From an uncultured Ruminiclostridium sp. (lineage in GTDB: Bacteria > Bacillota > Clostridia > Oscillospirales > Acutalibacteraceae): a stretch of 64,000 nucleotides of DNA. Below the pieces are notes generated by a model. The model was not told the origin of the DNA and did no database searches. It saw only the letters and a list, made by a program, of their open reading frames with translations. Where the stretch lies: contig CABUCM010000008.1 of the NCBI GenBank assembly GCA_902490005.1, positions 16,455 to 80,454 on the forward strand, in the 5' to 3' direction. Of this stretch, positions 51,898 to 60,767 are shown one piece after another (within the stretch, counting starts at the first letter, position 1; every line of letters starts with the position of its first letter). Made by a program: the position numbers and the translations under genes.

Positions 51898-53487
51898 ATG
51901 GAACGATATGTTGAAATTTTCGATTCTACCCTGAGAGACGGAGCCCAGGGAGAGGGAATTTCCTTTTCCGTGGAGGATAAGCTGGCCATTGTAAAGAAGC
52001 TGGATGAACTAGGGGCCACGTTTATCGAGGCGGGGAATCCCGGTTCCAACCCAAAGGATCTGGAGTTTTTCCGCCGGGTTAACGAGACCCAGCTGAAACA
52101 CGCCCAGCTGGTGGCGTTCGGTTCCACCCGCCGCAAGGGAATTAAGGCGGAGGACGACGATAACGTCAAGGCCCTGCTCGCGGCCGATACGCCGGTGGTG
52201 GCGGTGTTTGGGAAATGCTGGGACCTGCATGTCACCCAGATCCTGGGGACCACCTTGGAAGAAAACCTAAACATGATCCAGGATACCTGCCGGTATTTGA
52301 CCGGGCAGGGCAAGCGGGTGTTTTTCGACGCCGAGCATTTTTTTGACGGCTATAAAGAAAATCCGGAATTCGCCATGGCGGGACTGGAGGCGGCCCAAAA
52401 GGGCGGCGCCGTGTGCCTGGCCCTGTGCGATACCAACGGCGGCTGTTTTCCAGATGAGATCGCGCGGATCACCGGCGCGGTGACAGAGGCTTTCCCCCAG
52501 CTTACGGTGGGCATTCATACCCACAACGACGGCGGCATGGCGGTAGCTAATTCTGTGATGGCGGTGGGCGCGGGGGCTTCTCAAGTGCAGGGAACCTTTT
52601 TAGGCTTCGGCGAGCGGTGCGGCAACGCCAATTTGTCCACGGTCATCGCCAACCTGCAGCTGAAAAGAGGCTTCCGGTGCATCCCGGAGGAAAACCTAAA
52701 GCTGCTGACCCCAACGGCCCGGGCGATCGCGGAGATTTCTAATTTGGTGCTGAACAAAACGGAGCCCTATGTGGGCAGCAGCGCTTTCGCCCACAAGGCG
52801 GGAATGCACGCCGACGGCGTGATGAAGCTGTCCCGTTCCTTCGAGCATATTCCCCCGGAGACCGTGGGAAATGAGCGCCGGTTCCTGATGTCTGAGATTT
52901 CTGGAAAAGCCGCGGTTTTCAGCAAGATCCAGAAGGTATGCCCCAAACTTGCCAAGGATTCCCCGGAAACCGGGAAGATTGTTAAAAAACTAAAAGAATT
53001 GGAAAACGAGGGCTATCAATTTGACGGCGCGGATTCCAGTTTTGAACTGCTGATTCGTAAGAATACAGGGACCTACCGCCCCTTTTTTGAGCTGATTCAT
53101 TACCAAATCCTTTCCAGCCGGCCGGCGGACCCGTCCGCCAGCGCCAGCGCGGTGGTAAAGGTCCGGGTGGGAGAAAAGCTCCAATTAATGGCGGCGGAGG
53201 GCAACGGCCCGGTGAACGCTTTGGATAAAGCCCTGCGGGCCGCGCTGGAAGTGTTTTATCCAACCCTGTCCAAGGTTCGTTTGATCGACTATAAGGTTCG
53301 CGTGATGGATGGCAAAAACGCCACCGGCGCTAAGGTCCGGGTTCTGATCTCTTCCACGGATGGAAGGCGGGTGTGGACCACGGTGGGGGCCTCCGGCGAC
53401 GTGGTAGAGGCCAGCTGGACCGCCCTGGTGGACTCCATCGAATATAAGCTGATCAAAGACGCGGAGGATATCCTCCTGGGGAACTGA
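51898..53487 (+). CDS. cimA: (R)-citramalate synthase
   Basis: The 529-residue enzyme condenses acetyl-CoA and pyruvate to citramalate, opening the threonine-independent isoleucine route. The catalytic barrel shows IFDSTLRDGAQGEGISF, FIEAGNPGSNPKD, FFDAEHFFDGYK, LCDTNGG and the metal motif GIHTHNDGGMAVANS. The C-terminal LeuA-type dimer regulatory domain lies at ~390-529. Length and the AEHFFDGY motif fit CimA rather than 2-isopropylmalate synthase. LeuCD, encoded 2.6 kb downstream, can also process citramalate. Confidence 0.93.
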   Translation: MERYVEIFDSTLRDGAQGEGISFSVEDKLAIVKKLDELGATFIEAGNPGSNPKDLEFFRRVNETQLKHAQLVAFGSTRRKGIKAEDDDNVKALLAADTPVVAVFGKCWDLHVTQILGTTLEENLNMIQDTCRYLTGQGKRVFFDAEHFFDGYKENPEFAMAGLEAAQKGGAVCLALCDTNGGCFPDEIARITGAVTEAFPQLTVGIHTHNDGGMAVANSVMAVGAGASQVQGTFLGFGERCGNANLSTVIANLQLKRGFRCIPEENLKLLTPTARAIAEISNLVLNKTEPYVGSSAFAHKAGMHADGVMKLSRSFEHIPPETVGNERRFLMSEISGKAAVFSKIQKVCPKLAKDSPETGKIVKKLKELENEGYQFDGADSSFELLIRKNTGTYRPFFELIHYQILSSRPADPSASASAVVKVRVGEKLQLMAAEGNGPVNALDKALRAALEVFYPTLSKVRLIDYKVRVMDGKNATGAKVRVLISSTDGRRVWTTVGASGDVVEASWTALVDSIEYKLIKDAEDILLGN

Positions 53488-53712
53488 CAGAAAAACGGAA
53501 ACGGCAGTGAAAGAATGCTTAAAAAAGATGCGGCTTTGACGCGGGATGGGAACCAGGCGGCGGGAAAACCCTCATGCCGGCCGGCCCCTGGATCCGCGGC
53601 CGCTCTGCTATAGGATTTCTATCATAAAAGAAATAAAGTGAACGCACAGAGGACTATTCCGGCGTTTGGCCGGAAGTGTACGCGGGTCTTGCCCGCCGAA
53701 AGGAGAATGCAA

Positions 53713-55077
53713 ATGCCGTTTCAAAGATTTTCAGAAATTACCCCGGAAATTTTGCAGCTGACGGAACGCTGCCTGAAGAATGGAAAAATCGATCCTGGCC
53801 TTTACGCCAAGTACGATGTGAAAAGAGGGCTTCGGGATTTAAACGGAAAAGGTGTTTTGGCGGGCCTGACGGAAATCGCCAACGTGCAGGCTTACGATAT
53901 TGTCAACGGGGAATCCGTGCCCTGCGAGGGAAAGCTGTATTACCGCGGGATCAATGTGGCGGATCTTGTCAAGGGCTTTTTAGCGGATAAACGGTTCGGC
54001 TTTGAGGAAAGCACCTATTTGCTGCTGTTTGGGGACCTGCCCAACCAGCAGGAGCTGAAGGACTTTCAGGCCCTGCTGGCCAACTACCGGACCCTGCCCA
54101 CCGCGTTTGTCCGGGACATCATCATGAAAGCCCCCAGCCCGGATATGATGAACACCCTGGCCCGCAGCGTGCTGACCCTGTATTCCTATGATGAAAACGC
54201 CAACGACGTCAGCATTCCCAACGTGCTGCGCCAGTGCCTGCAGCTTATTGCCCTGTTCCCGCTGATTTCGGTTTACGGCTACCAGGCCTACCGCCATTAC
54301 CACGACGGCCAGAGCCTGTTTATCCATATGCCTCAGCCGGACCTTTCCACCGCGGAAAATATCCTTTACTGCCTGCGGGCGGACAGCAAGTATACCGAGC
54401 TGGAGGCTAAGATCTTGGACCTCGCCCTGGTGCTCCACGCGGAGCACGGCGGCGGAAACAACTCCACCTTCACCACCCATGTGGTCACCTCCTCCGGCAC
54501 CGATACCTATTCCGCCATCGCGGCGGCCCTGGGGTCCCTGAAAGGCCCCAAGCACGGCGGCGCCAACATCAAGGTGGTCAAGATGTTCGACGACATGAAG
54601 GAACATATTTCCGACTACGGCGACGAGGACGCGGTGAAGGATTATTTAAAAAGGCTGCTGCATAAAGAGGCCTTCGACAACGCCGGCCTGATTTACGGTA
54701 TGGGCCACGCGGTGTATTCCTTAAGCGACCCGAGAGCCAACATTTTCAAGGCGTTCGTGGAAAGCCTGTCCAAAGAAAAGGGCCGGGAAGAGGAGTTTAA
54801 GCTTTACTCCATGGTAGAGCGCCTGGCGCCCCAGGTGATCGCCGAGGAAAGAAAAATCTACAAAGGCGTTTCCGCCAATGTAGACTTTTATTCCGGTTTC
54901 GTATACAGCATGCTGGATCTCCCCACCGAGCTGTTCACCCCGATTTTCGCCATCGCCAGAATTTCGGGCTGGAGCGCCCACCGGATCGAGGAGCTGGCCA
55001 ACGCCGGCAAGATTATCCGGCCCGCTTATAAGTGCATCCAGGAGGTGCGGGAGTACACCCCACTGTCCGAGCGGTAA
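53713..55077 (+). CDS. gltA: Citrate synthase (Si type)
   Basis: The 454-residue protein carries citrate synthase hallmarks: LYYRGINVADLV, LHAEHGGGNNSTFT with the first catalytic His, GSLKGPKHGGAN, GMGHAVYSLSDPRA with the second His, and NVDFYSGFVY with the catalytic Asp. It feeds citrate to 2-oxoglutarate and glutamate, the amino donor for branched-chain amino acids. ATG 53713 is chosen because AGGAG lies 7 nt upstream; the in-frame ATG at 53638 has no such site. A 225-bp gap from cimA suggests its own promoter, not clearly seen. Confidence 0.92.
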   Translation: MPFQRFSEITPEILQLTERCLKNGKIDPGLYAKYDVKRGLRDLNGKGVLAGLTEIANVQAYDIVNGESVPCEGKLYYRGINVADLVKGFLADKRFGFEESTYLLLFGDLPNQQELKDFQALLANYRTLPTAFVRDIIMKAPSPDMMNTLARSVLTLYSYDENANDVSIPNVLRQCLQLIALFPLISVYGYQAYRHYHDGQSLFIHMPQPDLSTAENILYCLRADSKYTELEAKILDLALVLHAEHGGGNNSTFTTHVVTSSGTDTYSAIAAALGSLKGPKHGGANIKVVKMFDDMKEHISDYGDEDAVKDYLKRLLHKEAFDNAGLIYGMGHAVYSLSDPRANIFKAFVESLSKEKGREEEFKLYSMVERLAPQVIAEERKIYKGVSANVDFYSGFVYSMLDLPTELFTPIFAIARISGWSAHRIEELANAGKIIRPAYKCIQEVREYTPLSER

Positions 55078-55303
55078 CATCCGTCCGGTTTTCAGCCCGG
55101 GGCCAGCCTTTTTCCAGGGGGCCTTTCCCACGGGAAGCCCGGGGATTGCCAAGCTGGCGCGGACCCGATGCCGGCTGCCCGCCGCGGCTGAAAAACCAGG
55201 GCTTGGGCGCCCCCGTCGGGCGGCTAACGAGGCCGCGCGAAAGGTCCGGCGGGGATAAAGCGGCTTGGCGGCTGGAAAACCAATCAATTGAAAAACGGGA
55301 TTT

Positions 55304-55951
55304 TTACGCTTTGGAAAATTCTTGTAAAGCGGCTGGATTTTTGATGACAACTGCCCGGTAACGGGTGTCGATCCAGCCGCTTTTTGCGAACCTTGTCAGC
55401 AGCTTGCTCACCGTGACCCGGGTGGTCCCCGCCAGGTTGGCGATTTCCTCATGGGTCAGGTTTACTTGGGGCAGGCCGTCCTCCCCCGGGGCGGAAAGCC
55501 GCAGCAGGGCCTGGGCCACCCGCTGGTCCGCCTGCAAAAAGGTCATGTTGTCCAATTGCTGGGAAAGCAGCCGCACCCGGTGAGCCATCAGCTCCAGCAA
55601 GTGAATCGCCAGGTTAGGGTCCTGGCTGAAGCTTTTTACCAGGCCGTTGCGGTTGATGGCGATCAGCTCGGTTTTTACGAGGGCCTTGGCGGAGGAAACC
55701 CGGGGCATGCGGTCGAAAAAGGCGGCTTCCCCTAAAATACCCTGCTCTACGATGGTGATGGTTTTTTCCATGCCGTTTTCCGAGCTTAAAAACACCTTGA
55801 CCCGGCCCTTTTTGATGCAGTAGAAGCAGTCCGCCTGTTCCTCCTGCCAATAGATCATTTGCTCCTTTTCATAGGTCCGCACCGGAAGGTTCCTGGCGAA
55901 CAGCCGCCATAGGTCCGTTTCCGGCGGGAGCGGGTAGGCGTCACCGTACAT
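55304..55951 (-). CDS. Crp/Fnr-family transcriptional regulator
   Basis: The 215-residue protein has a cyclic-nucleotide-binding-type beta-barrel (~15-125; GRVKVFLSSENGMEKTI; GEAAFFDRMPRVSSA), a dimer helix and a winged helix (LTHEEIANLAGTTRVTVSKLLTRF). It lacks the N-terminal cysteine set of an oxygen-sensing Fnr. It is divergent from leuC, and a palindrome TGTAT...ATACA lies between them near 56008-56023, so it may control one or both. The effector is unknown. Confidence 0.88.
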   Translation of the reverse strand: MYGDAYPLPPETDLWRLFARNLPVRTYEKEQMIYWQEEQADCFYCIKKGRVKVFLSSENGMEKTITIVEQGILGEAAFFDRMPRVSSAKALVKTELIAINRNGLVKSFSQDPNLAIHLLELMAHRVRLLSQQLDNMTFLQADQRVAQALLRLSAPGEDGLPQVNLTHEEIANLAGTTRVTVSKLLTRFAKSGWIDTRYRAVVIKNPAALQEFSKA

Positions 55952-56089
55952 ATGCGGCGCCTCCTTTCATGATTTTTTACGCATAGGCGTAATCTGGTTT
56001 AATTGTATCATATAATACATTTTTGCCGCAAGACCTGTGGCATAATAAGGGCAGAAAATGAAATTTCGGTATGAAGGAGAGAAAGCACC

Positions 56090-57349
56090 ATGGGTATGAC
56101 AATGTCTCAAAAAATTCTGGCGGCCCACGCGGGCTTGGAACGTGTGGAAGCCGGCCAGCTTATCGAGGCCAATTTGGATTTGGTCCTGGGCAACGACGTG
56201 ACCGCCCCGGTGGCCATCAACGAATTTAAAAAGTGCGGCGCCAAAGGCGTGTTCAGCCAGGATAAGATCGCCCTGGTCATGGACCACTTTACCCCCAACA
56301 AAGACATTAAGGCGGCGGAGCAGACCCTAAAGGTCCGCAAGTTTGCCAACCAATATGATATTCTAAATTATTTTGACGTAGGCCGCATGGGCATCGAGCA
56401 CGCCCTCTTGCCGGAGCAGGGCTTGGTGGGCCCCGGCAGCCTGGTCATCGGCGCGGACTCCCACACCTGCACCTACGGCGCGTTAGGCGCCTTTTCCACC
56501 GGCGTAGGCTCCACCGATATGTGCGCCGGCATGATGACCGGCAAGGCCTGGTTCAAGGTGCCCGCCGCGCTGAAATTCACCCTCACCGGCAAGCCAGCCC
56601 AGTGGGTCAGCGGCAAGGATGTGATCTTACATATTATCGGCATGATCGGCGTAGACGGCGCCTTATACAAATCCATGGAGTTTGCCGGCGACGGCTTGCG
56701 GTACCTGTCCATTGACGACCGGCTGTGCATCGCCAACATGGCCATTGAGGCCGGGGCGAAAAACGGTATCTTCCCGGTGGACGATGTGACCAGGGCCTAC
56801 TGTGACGGCCGGTTCCAGGGGACGCCGGTGGAATATGCCGCCGACGAGGACGCGGTTTATGAGAAGGAATATGTCATCGACTTGTCCGCCCTGCGCCCCA
56901 CGGTAGCGTTCCCCCACCTGCCGGAAAACACCCGCACCATCGACAACGTGGGCCAGGTGAAAATCGACCAGGTGGTTATCGGCTCCTGTACCAACGGCCG
57001 GCTCAGCGACCTGCGGATCGCGGCGAACCTGCTGAAGGGCAAAAAGATCGCCAAAAACGTGCGGTGTATCGTGTTCCCGGGCACCCAGACCATTTATCTG
57101 GACGCCATGCGGGAGGGCCTGGTAGAGGCGTTTATCCAAGCCGGTGCCGTGGTTTCCACCCCCACCTGCGGCCCCTGCCTGGGAGGCCACATGGGCATCC
57201 TGGCCGCCGGGGAGCGGGCGGTTTCCACCACTAACCGGAACTTTGTGGGCCGTATGGGCCACGTGGACAGCGAGGTTTACCTGGCAAGCCCGGCGGTAGC
57301 CGCGGCCAGCGCCATCACCGGCTATATCACCGACCCGGCGAAGGTCTAA
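56090..57349 (+). CDS. leuC: 3-isopropylmalate dehydratase, large subunit
   Basis: The 419-residue aconitase-family protein holds a [4Fe-4S] cluster through cysteines in IGADSHTCTYGALG, IGSCTNGR and PTCGPCLGG. It is of the archaeal/Clostridial type, shorter than the E. coli enzyme. It isomerises 2- to 3-isopropylmalate for leucine and, in CimA-containing organisms, citramalate for isoleucine. GAAGGAGAG precedes the ATG. leuD follows 22 nt later. leuA and leuB are not in this window. Confidence 0.93.
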   Translation: MGMTMSQKILAAHAGLERVEAGQLIEANLDLVLGNDVTAPVAINEFKKCGAKGVFSQDKIALVMDHFTPNKDIKAAEQTLKVRKFANQYDILNYFDVGRMGIEHALLPEQGLVGPGSLVIGADSHTCTYGALGAFSTGVGSTDMCAGMMTGKAWFKVPAALKFTLTGKPAQWVSGKDVILHIIGMIGVDGALYKSMEFAGDGLRYLSIDDRLCIANMAIEAGAKNGIFPVDDVTRAYCDGRFQGTPVEYAADEDAVYEKEYVIDLSALRPTVAFPHLPENTRTIDNVGQVKIDQVVIGSCTNGRLSDLRIAANLLKGKKIAKNVRCIVFPGTQTIYLDAMREGLVEAFIQAGAVVSTPTCGPCLGGHMGILAAGERAVSTTNRNFVGRMGHVDSEVYLASPAVAAASAITGYITDPAKV

Positions 57350-57371
57350 GGGATAGGAAGGAGAGAACACA

Positions 57372-57860
57372 ATGAACGCACATGGTTTTGTACATAAATA
57401 CGGCGACAACGTGGACACGGACGTCATCATTCCCGCCCGGTACCTCACTACCTCCGTGCCATCGGAGCTGTCGGCCCACTGCATGGAGGATATCGACAAG
57501 GATTTTATTGCCAGGGTAAAGCCCGGGGACATTATGGTGGCGGATAAAAACTTTGGCTGCGGCTCTTCCAGAGAGCACGCCCCCATCGCCATTAAGGCGG
57601 CGGGCGTCTCCGTGGTCATCGCCTCGACCTTTGCCCGGATTTTTTACCGCAATTCCATCAATATCGGCCTGCCCATTATGGAGTGCGAGGAAGCCGCCAA
57701 GGATATCAAGGCCGGCGACGAGGTAGATGTGGATTTTGACACCGGCGTTATCACCAATGTGACCACCGGGAAAACCTATCAGGCCCAGCCGTTCCCGCCT
57801 TTTATTCAGAATATCATCGAAAAAGGCGGCCTGCTGAACAGCATTCAATCCAAATCATAA
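57372..57860 (+). CDS. leuD: 3-isopropylmalate dehydratase, small subunit
   Basis: The 162-residue swivelling domain of the isomerase shows KYGDNVDTDVIIPARYL, ADKNFGCGSSREHAPIAIKAAG and FYRNSINIGLP, all substrate-contact signatures. AGGAAGGAGAG lies before the ATG. It completes the heterodimer with LeuC and ends at a strong terminator. Confidence 0.95.
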   Translation: MNAHGFVHKYGDNVDTDVIIPARYLTTSVPSELSAHCMEDIDKDFIARVKPGDIMVADKNFGCGSSREHAPIAIKAAGVSVVIASTFARIFYRNSINIGLPIMECEEAAKDIKAGDEVDVDFDTGVITNVTTGKTYQAQPFPPFIQNIIEKGGLLNSIQSKS

Positions 57861-57895
57861 AGGCGCTTTTTAAGAAACGGAAAGAGCTTGCCATA

Positions 57896-57930
57896 AAAAG
57901 GCCCGGAACAAATAGTTCCGGGCCTTTTTA
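57896..57930. terminator. Bidirectional terminator after leuD
   Basis: AAAAAGGCCCGGAAC pairs perfectly with GTTCCGGGCCTTTTT; it serves leuD and the converging mltG-like gene. Confidence 0.9.
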
Positions 57931-57978
57931 TTCTGGGCTTTTCGATGTTTAATTCAAATAACCGCCAGAAACGGCGGA

Positions 57979-58917
57979 TTAACCGATCCCGGCCTTTTGC
58001 AGGTTTTGTTCGTGCTCCTCATAGGTGCTGGCGTAATAATAATTGCCGCTGGAATCGTGGCAGAAATAAAGATAGGGCGCGTCCGACGGATACAGGGCCG
58101 CCTCTATGGTGGTAAGCCCCGGATTGCAGATAGGGCCCGCGGGAAGGGCCGGGCACTTATAGGTATTGTATAAAGCCCGGAAGGGATCGATATCCCCGGT
58201 AAAATAGGGGATCACGTCGTCCTCGATATAGGTGATGGTGGCGTCCATCTCCAGCTTCATCCCGGCGTCCAGCCGGTTGTAAATCACCGCGGCGATGTTG
58301 GCCACCTCATTAGGGTTGGAGCCTTCCCGCTGGATCAGAGAGGCCACGGTGAGAACCTGGTCCATGGTATAGCCCATTTCCGCCGCCCGCTGGCGGTAGC
58401 TGTCGGTGATTCTGGCCTCCGCGTTCCGCAGAAAGCGGCCGATAGCGTCCTGGGGCTTTTCTCCCACGTAAAAATCATAGGTATCCGGGAACAGATAACC
58501 CTCCAGCCGGTAGCACCGCCCGCTGGAAGGGGCCGCGGCGATTAAGGGATAGTAGCTGTAATCATAGTTTTCCGCCATATCTGTCAGCGCGGCAAAGGTG
58601 CTGACGCCGTTTTCCTCCAAAGCGGTAAAGATTTCCGTCAGGGATTCCCCCTCTGGAAAAGTGATAGTCACCACCTGGTTTGTCTCCGCCTGGCTGGAAG
58701 CCCCCGAAGCAATGGAGGAATCCGCCTGGCTGGAGGATGGGATGTTATCCGGGACGCGGGACGAAGAAGAGCCAACCGAAGGGGCGGCGGGGAGGAGAGA
58801 ATCCTTTAAGGACTGGGATGGCGCGGAGGATTCCGCCGCGGAATTTGGTTGGGAACAGGAGGCCGCGCCGGCCAGCAGCAGGGCGGCCAGAACAATAGAA
58901 ATGATTTTCTTTTTCAT
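57979..58917 (-). CDS. MltG-like endolytic transglycosylase, lipoprotein form
   Basis: The 312-residue protein starts with a lipoprotein signal (IVLAALLLAGAASC), then a serine/alanine-rich linker (~25-85). The YceG/MltG domain follows: ITFPEGESLTEIF (LysM-like part), LEGYLFPDTYDFYVG, VASLIQREGSN with the catalytic Glu, VIYNRLDAGMKL and AGPICNPGL. MltG cleaves nascent peptidoglycan strands. Most MltG proteins have a membrane helix; here a lipid anchor and a low-complexity linker replace it. ATG 58917 follows AGGAGG. Confidence 0.88.
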   Translation of the reverse strand: MKKKIISIVLAALLLAGAASCSQPNSAAESSAPSQSLKDSLLPAAPSVGSSSSRVPDNIPSSSQADSSIASGASSQAETNQVVTITFPEGESLTEIFTALEENGVSTFAALTDMAENYDYSYYPLIAAAPSSGRCYRLEGYLFPDTYDFYVGEKPQDAIGRFLRNAEARITDSYRQRAAEMGYTMDQVLTVASLIQREGSNPNEVANIAAVIYNRLDAGMKLEMDATITYIEDDVIPYFTGDIDPFRALYNTYKCPALPAGPICNPGLTTIEAALYPSDAPYLYFCHDSSGNYYYASTYEEHEQNLQKAGIG

Positions 58918-58964
58918 AAGGAACAACCTCCTAATAAACCATAAAAACAGGGCGGGGGTGGGGG

Positions 58965-59447
58965 TCAGCAATTTTCCCGCCAGTTTTTACAGACATCCAC
59001 CCATCCGGAAAAAGATGAGGCATACCGCTCCAGCTCCTGGGGGGTTAGCTCGATGGCGCTGTTGGAGCTGCCGCAGGCGGGAAACACGGTGCCGAACCGT
59101 TTCAGCGACTCATCCAGGTAAACCTTTACCCCGCTTTTTACGGCGAAGGGGCATACGCCGCCTACCGCGTGGCCTATTAGGGCCACCGCGTCATCCGGCG
59201 GCAGCATTTTTGCCTTGGCGCCGAAAGCCGCCTTGTATTTGGCGTTGTCAATTTTCGCGTCCCCGGCGGCGACGATCAAAAGGCATTGATCCCCCAGTTG
59301 AAAAGAAAGGGTTTTGGCGATCCGCGCAGGCTGGCAGCTTAATGCCTTAGCGGCCAGCTCTACCGTGGCGCTGGAAACGTCAAATTCCATGATGCGGCCT
59401 TCCAGGCCCCATTGCTTAAAATATTCCCGTACTTGTTCAATCGCCAT
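58965..59447 (-). CDS. YbaK/EbsC-family aminoacyl-tRNA deacylase
   Basis: The 160-residue protein matches the YbaK/ProX editing domain (ARIAKTLSFQLGDQCLLIVAAGD; DAKIDNAKYKAAFG; IGHAVGGVCPFA; YLDESLKRF). Such proteins hydrolyse mischarged Cys-tRNA(Pro) or related species. The lysine in RIAKTL is the usual catalytic-site residue. It lies ~48 nt upstream of the MltG-like gene on the same strand and is probably co-transcribed with it. Confidence 0.9.
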   Translation of the reverse strand: MAIEQVREYFKQWGLEGRIMEFDVSSATVELAAKALSCQPARIAKTLSFQLGDQCLLIVAAGDAKIDNAKYKAAFGAKAKMLPPDDAVALIGHAVGGVCPFAVKSGVKVYLDESLKRFGTVFPACGSSNSAIELTPQELERYASSFSGWVDVCKNWRENC

Positions 59448-59505
59448 ACTGCAGCGCGTCTCCTTTGTTTTTGGTTTTTCCCCGGCGTGTGGGTCGCGGA
59501 TAGGG

Positions 59506-59533
59506 AAAAGGCGGGAAAATCGTTCCCGCCTTT
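59506..59533 (-). terminator. Hairpin terminator after araD
   Basis: AAAGGCGGGAA pairs with TTCCCGCCTTT, with a short T-rich tail on the minus strand. Confidence 0.6.
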
Positions 59534-59542
59534 GATGTTCGG

Positions 59543-60235
59543 TTATTTCTGGCCGTAATAGGCGTTGGCGCCGTGCTTGCGCAGGAAGTGCTTGTCCAGC
59601 AGCTCCCGCTGCATGGAGGGAGATTGCTCCTTGGCCAGGTTCTCCGTGTGCCAGGCCATCATAGCCAGCTCCTCCAGAACCACGCTGTTGTGGACCGCTT
59701 CCATGCAGTCCTTGCCCCAGGTGAAGGGCCCGTGGGATTTTACCAGCACCGCGGGGATATGGTCGGGTTCCTTCCCCTGGAAGGTTTCCACAATCACCTT
59801 GCCGGTTTCTTTTTCATATTCGCCGCCGATTTCCTTCGGGGTCATAGCCCGGGTGCAGGGAATGGCGCCGTAAAAATAATCGCCGTGAGTGGTGCCGTAG
59901 GCGGGAATATCCCGGCCGCCCTGTGCCCAGATGGTAGCCCAGCGGGAGTGGGTGTGCACCACGCCGCCGATATTGGGAAACGCGTTGTAAAGCTCTACGT
60001 GCGTGGCGGTATCGGAGGAAGGGTTCAAGTCTCCCTCAACCTTTTCGCCGTTTAGATTGACGACCACCATGTGTTCCGGCTTCAGCTTATCGTAATCCAC
60101 ACCGGAAGGCTTAATCACGAACAAGCCCTTTTCCCGGTCGATGCCCGATACGTTGCCCCAGGTGAACACCACCAGGTTGTGTTTCGGTAACAGTAAATTC
60201 GCTTCCCATACCTGCTTTTTCAATGCTTCTAACAT
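59543..60235 (-). CDS. araD: L-ribulose-5-phosphate 4-epimerase
   Basis: The 230-residue class II aldolase-fold enzyme converts L-ribulose 5-phosphate to D-xylulose 5-phosphate. Features: FTWGNVSGIDR, KPSGVDYDKL, the zinc histidines in VVHTHSRWATIWAQ and the distal His in VLVKSHGPFTWG, and SSDTATHVELY. TAGGAGG precedes the ATG. No araA or araB is in the window, so it may also serve ascorbate or other pentose routes (UlaF-type activity). Confidence 0.92.
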   Translation of the reverse strand: MLEALKKQVWEANLLLPKHNLVVFTWGNVSGIDREKGLFVIKPSGVDYDKLKPEHMVVVNLNGEKVEGDLNPSSDTATHVELYNAFPNIGGVVHTHSRWATIWAQGGRDIPAYGTTHGDYFYGAIPCTRAMTPKEIGGEYEKETGKVIVETFQGKEPDHIPAVLVKSHGPFTWGKDCMEAVHNSVVLEELAMMAWHTENLAKEQSPSMQRELLDKHFLRKHGANAYYGQK

Positions 60236-60468
60236 AAATCAGGAACCTCCTAGTTTTGAGATAAATGTGATTTTGGCGCCGTGCGACACCAGGCCCGCGC
60301 CTCTAGCCTGTCCGCGCGTACCTGCCATACAGCCCCGCGCGTGGTTTTTGAGAACCGATGTCTTTGGAAAAGGAAGCGCCTTCAAACGGCGGGATTATCC
60401 GCCGCGGGCTTCTTCCTAAAATTGAAAGAACCAACCGCTCCTATTGTATGCGCAATTCTTTTTTTGTA
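60236..60468 (-). other. Leader region of araD
   Basis: About 240 nt separate the probable transcription start from araD. I see a short hairpin (GGCGG/CCGCC near 60388-60402) but no known riboswitch, terminator or convincing open frame. Confidence 0.35.
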
Positions 60469-60488
60469 AATTCTATTTTAGAATTATA
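60469..60488 (-). promoter_or_regulatory. araD -10 box with overlapping inverted repeat
   Basis: Minus-strand TATAAT (60483-60488) overlaps the repeat AATTCTA/TAGAATT (60469-60485, 3-nt spacer). A repressor bound there would cover the start site. The -35 is weak. Confidence 0.5.
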
Positions 60489-60725
60489 ACCAACTTTCTG
60501 TAAGACCCTGCGCCGGCGAAGGGGTTACAACATCTTTTGGACCAGCACCGATATCAGCTCCGCCGATTTGCCGGCGGCGCCTGTATCGCGAGGATCATAT
60601 TTCAGCGCCCCTTGAGGGGCTAAGTCCGCGTTATGCCCTTCTAGGACTGGGGGAGGCCGCCTCTTTAGCGGCGGCTATGATTGGGTAAAATAAAGAAAAA
60701 CATGGGCGCCAAAGCGGATGCCCGC
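60489..60725. other. Intergenic, no gene recognised
   Basis: GC-rich DNA with local complementarity (GCCCCTTGAGGGGC near 60610; GCCGCC/GGCGGC near 60657-60675). No open frame with a ribosome site and no known RNA family was found. Confidence 0.4.
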
Positions 60726-60760
60726 AAAAAAGCGGCCCCAATGATCTGGGGCCGCTTTTT
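60726..60760 (-). terminator. Intrinsic terminator of secA
   Basis: AAAAGCGGCCCCA pairs with TGGGGCCGCTTTT; T-run on the minus strand, ~8 nt after the stop codon. Confidence 0.9.
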
Positions 60761-60767
60761 ATGAGCT

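Noticed and set aside
60540..60680. Possible RNA gene before secA's terminator
   Set aside because: Local complementarity only; no promoter, no T-run of its own and no family resemblance.
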